Below are positions 1 through 6,810 of a stretch of 21,743 nt of DNA, one piece after another. The position numbers were made by a program, and so were the translations under genes. A model generated the notes under the pieces. It was not told where the DNA came from. It worked only from the letters and a program-made list of their open reading frames with translations, and did no database searches. Position 1 is the first letter of the stretch, and each line of letters starts with the position of its first letter. The DNA is from Granulosicoccus sp047634635 (GTDB taxonomy: Bacteria; Pseudomonadota; Gammaproteobacteria; Granulosicoccales; Granulosicoccaceae). The stretch covers positions 1-21,743 of the forward strand of contig JBLIIE010000094.1 of the NCBI GenBank assembly GCA_047634635.1, written 5' to 3'.

Positions 1-59
1 CGATGACATGTTTTACTGATGCGCTTCGAGTTTTCGCCCATAAGGTAGGTGCAGTATGA
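1..59 (+). CDS. C-terminal end of an upstream gene (partial; possibly DUF1116/YlbE-type)
   Basis: The frame that starts at base 3 is open from the left edge to a TGA at 57-59, giving a tail that ends ALRVFAHKVGAV. The stop overlaps the ATG of the next gene in an ATGA arrangement, which is typical of translationally coupled operon genes. In E. coli the fdrA operon also carries ylbE (DUF1116), and no DUF1116 gene is found elsewhere in this window, so this tail may be its end. Only about 18 residues are visible and no diagnostic motif lies within them, so the family assignment is inferred from context alone. Confidence 0.4.
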   Translation, partial: MTCFTDALRVFAHKVGAV

Positions 60-1531
60 GTGGTTATCTTGCGTCGCGAGTCAAGCCGCAGTTCTACTTG
101 GACTCTGTTGCATTGATGCGTATGTCACGGGCACTAGCCGGTGGCGCTGGTATTCAAGATGCGGCAATGATGATGGCAACTCCAGCCAACATTGCCATTC
201 TCTCTAACGCTGGTTTGCTGGATAGCTCGGACACAACTGTAGGTGCTGGTGATCTGGTAATTGCAGTTCGTGCTGATACAGCTAAGCGCGCCACAGAGGC
301 GCTTACAGAGGCAGAAGCGTCACTCACTAAACCCAAAGGCTCAATCGGTGGAGAACAATGGCACCCTCGTAGTATTCGTACTGCTGTCGAAAACCACCCC
401 GATGCAGGTATCGCACTGATTTCTGTACCGGGTGCGTTTGCGATTAGTGAAGCACGCAAAGCCATCAGGCGCGGACTCCATGTCATGATATTCAGCGACA
501 ATGTACCACTAGCTGATGAAGTCGCCCTTAAAAAAGAAGCCTATGCGCTGGGTCGGTTAGTCATGGGGCCGGACTGTGGTACTTCAATCATTAACGGTGT
601 TCCACTAGCCTTCGCCAATGAATTGCCTCGTGGTGATATTGGTATTGTTGGCGCCTCTGGAACAGGGATCCAAGAGGTCAGTTGTTTGCTAGCGAGCATG
701 GGTAAAGGCATATCGCACGCGATAGGTGTCGGTGGCAGAGATCTAACCCAGCAGGTAGGCGGTATATCCACATTGATGGCGTTGGATATGCTTGAAGCCG
801 ATGCGACAACTCGACATATTATTATCATTTCTAAACCACCTGCTGTTGATGTTGCCGTAGCTGTATTAGCTCGAGTGGCTAGTAGTAGCAAGTCATTCAC
901 GATATGTTTTATCGGTGGTGATATGCCAACTCTGCCCTCTAATGCCCTCTGGGCGAAAACGTTGGCTGAAGCTGCAGAGTCTGCGGGCGACACGCTGCTG
1001 GTGGATGAAAATTTAGCAGCTGACGCCATCGAACCTGCTGTTACCGGCAGTTTGTTACGTGGATTGTTTTGTGGTGGCACTTTGTGTGCAGAAGCTCAAG
1101 TCATTTGCAAGCTGGCAAATGTTGCTGTGTCATCGAATGCCGCTATTCCAGGGGTGGGCAACACCGTAGACGCTGATGGACATACCCTGATTGATTTGGG
1201 TGCTGATGAATACACACAAGGTAGACCGCATCCGATGATCGAACCTTCGGTTCGTGATCAGGAGCTGCAGAATGCACTGGCAGATGATCGAACCGCCGTG
1301 TTATTGCTTGATGTTGTCATTGGATATGGTGCGCATGCGAACCCTGCTGGACATCTCGTTAACAGTTTGCCGGCAAAGAGACGTGTGCCTGTCATAGCCT
1401 CGGTTACAGGTACCGAACAAGACCCACAAGTTCGCAGTCGGCAAATCGATATTCTACGGCGAGCCGGTATTCAAGCTGCGAGTTCTAATGCCAGTGCTGT
1501 AAGCATGGCATTGACCCATCTCCAACGCTAA
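56..1531 (+). CDS. fdrA: FdrA family protein (AllF-like acyl-CoA synthetase-type subunit)
   Basis: This 491-residue protein closely resembles E. coli FdrA, which belongs to the succinyl-CoA-ligase-like superfamily and has been assigned with YlbE and YlbF as an oxamate carbamoyltransferase (AllFGH) in allantoin use. Visible family landmarks are TPANIAIL (42-49), FSDNVPLADE (146-155), MGPDCGTS (170-177), the glycine-rich GIVGASGTGIQE (196-207), GVGGRDL (224-230), GRPHPMI (389-395) and TGTEQDPQ (451-458). The start fits an AAGGTAGGTG ribosome-binding site just upstream and the ATGA overlap with the preceding gene. The E. coli protein is about 60 residues longer at the C-terminus; this one ends soon after the last ligase-like segment, so the tail is absent here. 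The carbamate kinase gene follows after 49 bp. The family call is secure; the reaction rests on homology and on the neighbouring genes. Confidence 0.9.
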   Translation: MSGYLASRVKPQFYLDSVALMRMSRALAGGAGIQDAAMMMATPANIAILSNAGLLDSSDTTVGAGDLVIAVRADTAKRATEALTEAEASLTKPKGSIGGEQWHPRSIRTAVENHPDAGIALISVPGAFAISEARKAIRRGLHVMIFSDNVPLADEVALKKEAYALGRLVMGPDCGTSIINGVPLAFANELPRGDIGIVGASGTGIQEVSCLLASMGKGISHAIGVGGRDLTQQVGGISTLMALDMLEADATTRHIIIISKPPAVDVAVAVLARVASSSKSFTICFIGGDMPTLPSNALWAKTLAEAAESAGDTLLVDENLAADAIEPAVTGSLLRGLFCGGTLCAEAQVICKLANVAVSSNAAIPGVGNTVDADGHTLIDLGADEYTQGRPHPMIEPSVRDQELQNALADDRTAVLLLDVVIGYGAHANPAGHLVNSLPAKRRVPVIASVTGTEQDPQVRSRQIDILRRAGIQAASSNASAVSMALTHLQR

Positions 1532-1574
1532 GGGCTCGTGAAACAACAACCTTGCCATTTATTTCACGAACCCT
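1531..1574 (+). repeat. Intergenic inverted repeat between fdrA and carbamate kinase
   Basis: The arms AGGGCTCGTGAAA (1531-1543) and TTTCACGAACCCT (1562-1574) pair at 12 of 13 positions around an 18-base loop. The single mismatch is C-A in plus-strand RNA but a G-U wobble in minus-strand RNA. No T-run follows, so it is not a classical terminator. It starts in the fdrA stop codon and ends 6 bases before the next start, so it fills almost the whole spacer. It could stabilise or process the operon mRNA, or bind a protein. Confidence 0.6.
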
Positions 1575-1580
1575 AACCGG

Positions 1581-2561
1581 ATGAATGCAGGCATGTACAC
1601 TCAATTTGAACTACCGCAACGCCTGCTAATAGCGATTGGCGGTAACGCAACCCACCCGGAGGACATTGAGGGTACATCGCAGGAACAAACGAGTATCGCG
1701 CAGCAAACCGCAGTGTCTTTGCTACCGTTGACGTCATTAGGTAATGAGCTGATTGTCACTCACGGTAATGGGCCCGTAGTTGGCAAGATTCTCATGCGTC
1801 AGGTATTGACGCGTGATCGTATTGCACCGATGCCGTTGGATATCTGTGTTGCACACAGTCAGGGTGGCATTGCGTATTTGTTGATGCAGGCTATCGAAAA
1901 TTCACTGCGCAGTATCGGTAACGCAAGGCATGTGGCTTCGCTGCTCACGCAGGTGGAAGTTGCCGCCGATGATCCAGCGTTCCATAATCCTGCCAAGCCG
2001 ATTGGTGCTTTCTATTCAGAAGAAGAAGCCAGTCTCATCAGCGCAGAGTTGGGTTGGCGAATGGCTGAAGATTCAGGCCGAGGGTGGCGTCATGTTGTTC
2101 CATCCCCGATACCTACGCATATTTGTGATATCTCATTAGTTGAGGAATTGTCAAAGCGTGGAACTATTGTCATTGCTGGTGGTGGTGGCGGTATTCCCGT
2201 TGTACGCGATGCGAAAGGAATACGTAATGGGGTGGCAGCCGTTATTGATAAAGATCTGACATCAGCGCTTATGGCCAACGTTCTTGGTATTCCTATGATG
2301 ATGTTGTTGACTGCGGTGAGCCAGGTGGCTGTTAATTTTGGTAAGCCTGATGAACAGTTGCTTGAACAGGTCTCGGTCAGCGAGATCAAACGGTTGCTTG
2401 CGGATGGTCATTTCCCACCAGGTAGCATGGGCCCCAAAATCAAAGCGGCTATTCGGTTTATTGAAGGCGGCGGTCAACGCGTCATTATTGCCCACTTGAA
2501 TGAGGCAATACCTGCACTTAACGGTGATGCGGGTACGCATATCGTCGCGGACTCCCTGTGA
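1581..2561 (+). CDS. Carbamate kinase (AllK/YbcF-type)
   Basis: This 326-residue amino-acid-kinase-fold enzyme would convert carbamoyl phosphate and ADP to ATP, with carbamate decaying to ammonia and CO2. Motifs are AIGGNAT (18-24), VTHGNGPVVG (59-68), MPLDICVAHSQG (84-95), GGGGIPVV (201-208), IDKDL (222-226), GSMGPK (281-286) and GDAGTH (315-320). Length is slightly above the usual 300-315 because of an N-terminal extension; the ATG at 1593 (residue 5) is an equally plausible start and neither has a strong ribosome-binding site. The stop overlaps the GTG start of the next gene by 4 bp. The arginine deiminase genes that accompany catabolic ArcC are missing, while fdrA and the DUF2877 gene flank it. 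That favours a role in recovering energy from ureide-derived carbamoyl phosphate, as described for E. coli AllK. Confidence 0.92.
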   Translation: MNAGMYTQFELPQRLLIAIGGNATHPEDIEGTSQEQTSIAQQTAVSLLPLTSLGNELIVTHGNGPVVGKILMRQVLTRDRIAPMPLDICVAHSQGGIAYLLMQAIENSLRSIGNARHVASLLTQVEVAADDPAFHNPAKPIGAFYSEEEASLISAELGWRMAEDSGRGWRHVVPSPIPTHICDISLVEELSKRGTIVIAGGGGGIPVVRDAKGIRNGVAAVIDKDLTSALMANVLGIPMMMLLTAVSQVAVNFGKPDEQLLEQVSVSEIKRLLADGHFPPGSMGPKIKAAIRFIEGGGQRVIIAHLNEAIPALNGDAGTHIVADSL

Positions 2562-3550
2562 AGCTAACAGCCGATTCGAGTATTAACCTGCATGCAGTTG
2601 CCACGGTGGCAGGGCTTGGGGAGTTTTCAATATCTAGTGTTGGAGTGGTCGCTGAGCAGCAGTTGAATAGTGTCCATCAAGGGCAGGTAATTGCTGCTTT
2701 TGAGCGCTGTTTTTATGTAAAAACAGCAACAGGTATATTTTGTGTTGGGATACCTGAAATTGGCCGTGGTCCGTTGAATGCCTTACTGGATTTTCAGTAT
2801 AAACGTCTGCCATTCAATGTTACTGCTGGCGAGCACGTGCGTATCTCAAGTCACCAGATTACTCTTGACGATAGACGTATAATCGATGGAGCTCAGGCGT
2901 GTGCCTACCATTGTGAAGTAAGCTTTGCAATGCCGACGCCAGAAATCCTGCAGCGTAATCGAAAGGCTCTGGCAACGTTGAGAGGGATGCCCGATGATGG
3001 CTTTTTTTGGTTGCTTGGTAATCACATATCCTGCGGACAGGAGTCTGCTGTTCAATCAGCCCTTCGTCGATCAACTTCAGTTGCACTGAACGGTTTGGTT
3101 AATTGGTTGCAAACAGGAATTTTTTGTTCGAGTGGAGAAAGTATCAGCCACGATGCTAGCGCAGCTTTAGGTTTGCTCGGAGCAGGGCCTGGATTAACTC
3201 CCGCAGGTGATGATGTTATTGCAGGCGTCATGCTTGCACTAACACGTCTCCAGCGTTCCGATTTGACCAAGTCTCTTTGGAACGCGATAGCACCCAGATT
3301 GGCGGAATTGACGAATGCCATTTCAGCAGCGCATCTAGAGCAGGCTGCAAAGGGCTTTTGTGGTGAGCCAATGAATGATCTTCTTAATGAAGTTTTTCAG
3401 GCTGAGGAAATGGAAGCCACTACACTTGTGACGGCATTGAATTGCATGGGCGGCACATCCGGCTGGGATACACTTGGCGGCGCGGTAATGGTCATTGATG
3501 CCTGGCAGTACAGTTTACATACAACACATAGGACAGCTACGACATGTTGA
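2558..3550 (+). CDS. DUF2877 family protein (YlbF/AllH-like)
   Basis: This 330-residue protein is recognised by GAGPGLTPAGDD (208-219), the hallmark of DUF2877, and by a C-terminal TSGWDTLGG (300-308). The E. coli relative YlbF (AllH) is one of three partners assigned to oxamate carbamoyltransferase; the chemical role of this subunit is not known to me. The start is a GTG in a GTGA overlap with the carbamate kinase stop, which implies translational coupling. The 3' end overlaps the next gene by 7 bp. It is about 60 residues longer than E. coli YlbF, with the extra length before the conserved core. No signal peptide or membrane segment is seen, so it is probably cytoplasmic. The family call is firm; the function is by association. 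Confidence 0.85.
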   Translation: MKLTADSSINLHAVATVAGLGEFSISSVGVVAEQQLNSVHQGQVIAAFERCFYVKTATGIFCVGIPEIGRGPLNALLDFQYKRLPFNVTAGEHVRISSHQITLDDRRIIDGAQACAYHCEVSFAMPTPEILQRNRKALATLRGMPDDGFFWLLGNHISCGQESAVQSALRRSTSVALNGLVNWLQTGIFCSSGESISHDASAALGLLGAGPGLTPAGDDVIAGVMLALTRLQRSDLTKSLWNAIAPRLAELTNAISAAHLEQAAKGFCGEPMNDLLNEVFQAEEMEATTLVTALNCMGGTSGWDTLGGAVMVIDAWQYSLHTTHRTATTC

Positions 3551-5136
3551 ATACGAAACGCGCTTATAACGGCATGCTTGTAGCGCCACATCATCTTGCC
3601 TCTCAAGCAGGTTTACGCGTACTTCGCGATGGTGGGAATGCGGTTGAGGCTATGATTGCAGCTGCCAGTACTATTGCGGTTGTCTACCCACACATGAACG
3701 GTCTTGGTGGCGATAACTTCTGGTTGATACACACACCCGGTCAGCCCGTCAAAGGAATTGATGCCTGTGGCGGTGCTGCTGGACTTGCGTCAATCGACTA
3801 CTACCGTGATCAGAATCTGGACGCTATTCCATCACGCGGCCCTCAGGCGGCGCTGACCATGGCAGGTACGGTCTCCGGCTGGCATGCAGCCTACGAATAC
3901 AGTCGTCAAACATTGCAAGGAAAGCTGCCGTTATCGCGTTTGTTTGAAGATGCTATTGATTATGCGCGCAATGGCGTAGCAGTTACGGCGACGCTAGCCA
4001 ACAATGCAGCGGACAAGCTTTCACAGTTAGCCGATGTGCCCGGGTTCGCTGAGTTGTATCTGAAGAATGGACAGACGCCTATTGAAGGTGAGCGCCTTTA
4101 TCAAAAAACACTGGCCAATACTCTGGAAGCGTTGGCACGCAATGGACTGGGTGATTTCTATCGTGGTGAACTTGCAGCGGCTATGGCTGTCGATCTCGAA
4201 GCTGTTGGCAGCCCACTAAGGGCATCGGACTTTTCGCAGCATCAGGCACTGGACATTGAACCGCTATCGCTTAAGGTGGGCGGGCACACTGTTTACAACA
4301 TGCCACCTCCGACACAAGGACTGGCTTCACTGCTGTTACTGGGTGTTTATGACCGACTTGATGTGCAGCAGCTCGACAACTTTGAATATGTACATTCGTT
4401 GGTAGAATCGACAAAATGTGCGTTTCGCGTTCGCGATAAATATGTCAGCGATCCTGCCTATATGAGCGTTATTGCTAACGAGTTTCTGAACGACAAGGTG
4501 TTGGATGACATGGCTGCCCAGGTTAATCCTAGCGTTGCTGCGCCATGGCCTGATGCTGCGAGCAAAGGCGATACGGTGTGGCTTGGAGCTATGGATAAGG
4601 AGGGTAGAGCTGTCAGTTTTATCCAGAGTGTTTACTGGGAGTTTGGTTCGGGTGTGGTTCTGCCGTCTACAGGTATTACCTGGCAAAACCGTGGGACCAG
4701 CTTTTCACTAGACCCTACACATCACAATAGCCTTGCACCTCTGCGTCGGCCTTTCCATACCATTCAGCCAGCTATGGCTCAGCTGAGTGATGGCCGAGTC
4801 ATGTCATACGGCACCATGGGTGGGGAAGGTCAGCCACAGACACAGGCTATGGTGTTTGCTCGGCATGTTCTACATGATCAGGCCTTACAGGCAGCGATAA
4901 CCGCACCGCGTTGGTTACTTGGACGTACCTGGGGCAGCGAATCGACCAGTTTGCGTATCGAAAGCCGGTTTGATGACGAGATGATTAAGCAGCTGCGTAA
5001 AGCAGGGCATAACGTGGAGGTTGTCGGCGACTTTGAGGAGATCATGGGGCATGCGGGTGCTCTGGTGAGTCACCCTGATGGTTTAATTGAAGCAGGAGCT
5101 GATCCGCGTAGTGATGGAGCTGCCGTCGGGTACTAG
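3544..5136 (+). CDS. hpxW: Gamma-glutamyltranspeptidase-family Ntn hydrolase, probable oxamate amidohydrolase (HpxW-like)
   Basis: This 530-residue protein has the gamma-glutamyltranspeptidase fold signature: an N-terminal block with APHHLAS (14-20), DGGNAVEA (29-36) and NGLGGDNFW (52-60), then the self-processing site KGDTVWL with Thr344 as predicted nucleophile and N-terminus of the small subunit, then GTMGGEGQPQ (423-432). HpxW of Klebsiella, an enzyme of this family, hydrolyses oxamate to oxalate and ammonia at the end of urate degradation. No signal peptide is visible, unlike periplasmic glutathione-cleaving enzymes, which fits a cytoplasmic catabolic role. The gene overlaps the DUF2877 gene by 7 bp and is the last of the operon. 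Oxamate is the predicted product of the upstream AllFGH-like genes, and this supports the specific call. A generic GGT-like acylase remains the alternative. Confidence 0.75.
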   Translation: MLNTKRAYNGMLVAPHHLASQAGLRVLRDGGNAVEAMIAAASTIAVVYPHMNGLGGDNFWLIHTPGQPVKGIDACGGAAGLASIDYYRDQNLDAIPSRGPQAALTMAGTVSGWHAAYEYSRQTLQGKLPLSRLFEDAIDYARNGVAVTATLANNAADKLSQLADVPGFAELYLKNGQTPIEGERLYQKTLANTLEALARNGLGDFYRGELAAAMAVDLEAVGSPLRASDFSQHQALDIEPLSLKVGGHTVYNMPPPTQGLASLLLLGVYDRLDVQQLDNFEYVHSLVESTKCAFRVRDKYVSDPAYMSVIANEFLNDKVLDDMAAQVNPSVAAPWPDAASKGDTVWLGAMDKEGRAVSFIQSVYWEFGSGVVLPSTGITWQNRGTSFSLDPTHHNSLAPLRRPFHTIQPAMAQLSDGRVMSYGTMGGEGQPQTQAMVFARHVLHDQALQAAITAPRWLLGRTWGSESTSLRIESRFDDEMIKQLRKAGHNVEVVGDFEEIMGHAGALVSHPDGLIEAGADPRSDGAAVGY

Positions 5137-5145
5137 CGACGCGAA

Positions 5146-6549
5146 TCAATACGGGTTTCCAGGGGGGGCGCGCTTCAGTACTTGCCCGCTGGCGTGATCT
5201 TGAACCTGAAGGCCTTTATCAACCACTACATTGCCCCTGAGGATAGTCGTGACTGGCCACCCCTTCACGGCATACCCCTCCCAAGGCGTGTAATCTGAAC
5301 CGTGGTGTAAGTCTGACTGGGAAATAGTTCGTTCCATATTCGGATCCCACAAGACGATGTCCGCATCTGACCCGATAGCAATGCTGCCCTTGCGGGGGTA
5401 GAGACCGTATAGCTTTGCATGGTTTGTCGCGGTGAGTGCAACAAACCGCTGTAAGCTGATTCGGCCTTTGTTGACGCCTTCAGAAAATAGGATAGGTAAT
5501 CGGGTTTCGACACCTGGTATGCCGTTGGGTATATTGCGAAACGAGCGCTCGCTGCCCGCTACTTTTTTCCCAGATGTGTCCTCAAATCGAAACGGGCAAT
5601 GATCTGAGGAGAAGACATCGAAGTCTCCGTTCTCCACACCGGCCCAGCAAGCGGCTTGCTCAGTGGTATCTCTTGGTGGCGGAGAGCAAACATATTTTGC
5701 ACCTTCAAAACCGGCTCTATCAAGATCATGTGCGGTAAGTGTTAAGTACTGTGGGCAGGTCTCTGCGTACACTCGTTGGCCGCGCTGCCGAGCTCGACGT
5801 ATTTCATCCAGTGCCTGCCCATTGGAGACGTGGACGATCATGATCGGCACACCCGCTATCTCTGCCAGTGACATGGCTCGATGGGTAGCTTCTCGCTCTA
5901 CGGCAACAGGGCGAGTTGATGCGTGGTATTTGGGGGCTATTTGGCCTTGGTCGTCAGCAATGTCCCGTAGAAACTCAATGGCATCCTCATTTTCAGCATG
6001 CACCATAACCAGCGCATTATGCTCTTTGGCCACTGCCATTACATCTAATATTTCGCGGTCGCTTAATGATAAATCTGCGTAGGTCATGAATACCTTGAAC
6101 GAGGTATATCCAGCTTCGAATAGTGCTGGCAGTGATTGCCCAAGAGTTGCGGCATCTACTTGCTTGACGATAAGGTGAAAACCGACATCGACATGGCATT
6201 GCCCATTTGCCTTAGCTTCGTAAGCTGTTACCGCATCTCGGAGGCTTTCCTCACCTTCCTGAAGGCAGAATGGCAATATGGTTGTATTTCCGCCGAAGGC
6301 TGCTGATAAAGTCCCACTATGGAAGTCATCAGCCATCTCCACTCCAGGCGCTGCTGGCTGAGCGATATGTACATGGCTGTCTATTCCCCCTGGCAAGGCT
6401 AGCAAGCCCGTGGCATCGATGGTACGGGTTGCTGTACCTAGATCTTTTCCCAAGGTAACGATGCGACCATTGCGTATGCCGATGTCCATATCGGTGATGT
6501 CTGATGCTGTTGCAACTGTGGCACCTGCGATAATCAGGTCGTAGCTCAT
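5146..6549 (-). CDS. Dihydropyrimidinase/hydantoinase-family cyclic amidohydrolase
   Basis: This 467-residue protein of the metal-dependent amidohydrolase superfamily opens cyclic amide or imide rings. All metal ligands of the dihydropyrimidinase group are at their usual positions: His59 and His61 in GGIDSHVH, the lysine to be carboxylated Lys152 in SFKVFMTY, His184 in MVHAEN, His240 in IVHVSN, and Asp316 in SSDHCPF. These motifs fit dihydropyrimidinase or D-hydantoinase better than AllB allantoinase. It is convergent with hpxW, with only 9 bp between the stops, and lies downstream of a 261-bp intergenic region that holds its promoter. A GGAA lies 9 bases before the ATG. The substrate cannot be read from sequence. 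Dihydrouracil, hydantoins, allantoin or another ring that feeds the adjacent ureide and oxamate genes are all possible. Confidence 0.88.
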   Translation of the reverse strand: MSYDLIIAGATVATASDITDMDIGIRNGRIVTLGKDLGTATRTIDATGLLALPGGIDSHVHIAQPAAPGVEMADDFHSGTLSAAFGGNTTILPFCLQEGEESLRDAVTAYEAKANGQCHVDVGFHLIVKQVDAATLGQSLPALFEAGYTSFKVFMTYADLSLSDREILDVMAVAKEHNALVMVHAENEDAIEFLRDIADDQGQIAPKYHASTRPVAVEREATHRAMSLAEIAGVPIMIVHVSNGQALDEIRRARQRGQRVYAETCPQYLTLTAHDLDRAGFEGAKYVCSPPPRDTTEQAACWAGVENGDFDVFSSDHCPFRFEDTSGKKVAGSERSFRNIPNGIPGVETRLPILFSEGVNKGRISLQRFVALTATNHAKLYGLYPRKGSIAIGSDADIVLWDPNMERTISQSDLHHGSDYTPWEGYAVKGWPVTTILRGNVVVDKGLQVQDHASGQVLKRAPPGNPY

Positions 6550-6623
6550 GTTCGTTTTCCGATAATTAGATTAGAGGGACTGCAACAGAAATAGACATCA
6601 TTCCATGGGTGGCAACTGCAGAT

Positions 6624-6642
6624 TAAAACTAAACTAGTTTTA
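6624..6642. promoter_or_regulatory. AT-rich palindrome upstream of the cyclic amidohydrolase gene
   Basis: TAAAACTA and TAGTTTTA form a perfect 8-base inverted repeat around AAC. It lies 75-93 bases upstream of the amidohydrolase start. A symmetric site at this distance is compatible with a regulator-binding operator near the promoter. A TTGTAA on the minus strand (6653 to 6648) could be part of a -35 element, but no convincing -10 was found. No regulator gene is in the window to pair with it. Confidence 0.3.
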
Positions 6643-6695
6643 TCACGTTACAAGTGTCGATATGGCATCGCCTGCAAATTGTTTCAACGTAGTGC

Positions 6696-6717
6696 TTTCT
6701 TGTCCCTTTCTTGTCCC
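6696..6717 (+). repeat. Tandem 11-base duplication
   Basis: TTTCTTGTCCC occurs twice in perfect tandem (6696-6706 and 6707-6717), followed by a further TTT. It sits in the noncoding gap between the amidohydrolase start and the photolyase-family stop. It looks like a simple slippage duplication; no function is apparent. Confidence 0.7.
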
Positions 6718-6756
6718 TTTTTGCACTATTGATGTGCAGTTTTACCAATTTCTTTG

Positions 6757-6786
6757 AAATTCCCAATCGTCCACCACTGGGAATTT
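6757..6786 (-). terminator. Hairpin downstream of the PhrB-like gene, probable terminator
   Basis: AAATTCCCA (6757-6765) and TGGGAATTT (6778-6786) form a perfect 9-base stem with a 12-base loop, 24 bases past the stop of the minus-strand PhrB-like gene. The distal arm ends in three T residues as read on the minus strand, but there is no longer U-tract, so efficiency is uncertain. The position fits the end of that transcript. Confidence 0.5.
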
Positions 6787-6810
6787 GCTACTAGGGCTCA
6801 GAAATCATTT

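Noticed and set aside
541..1080. 179-codon minus-strand frame inside fdrA
   Set aside because: It is antisense to a strongly conserved gene and its residues are biased as expected for a complementary frame.
5162..5168. Run of seven G near the end of the amidohydrolase gene, considered as a frameshift site
   Set aside because: The frame ends normally with a plausible C-terminus of usual length, so no lesion needs to be invoked.
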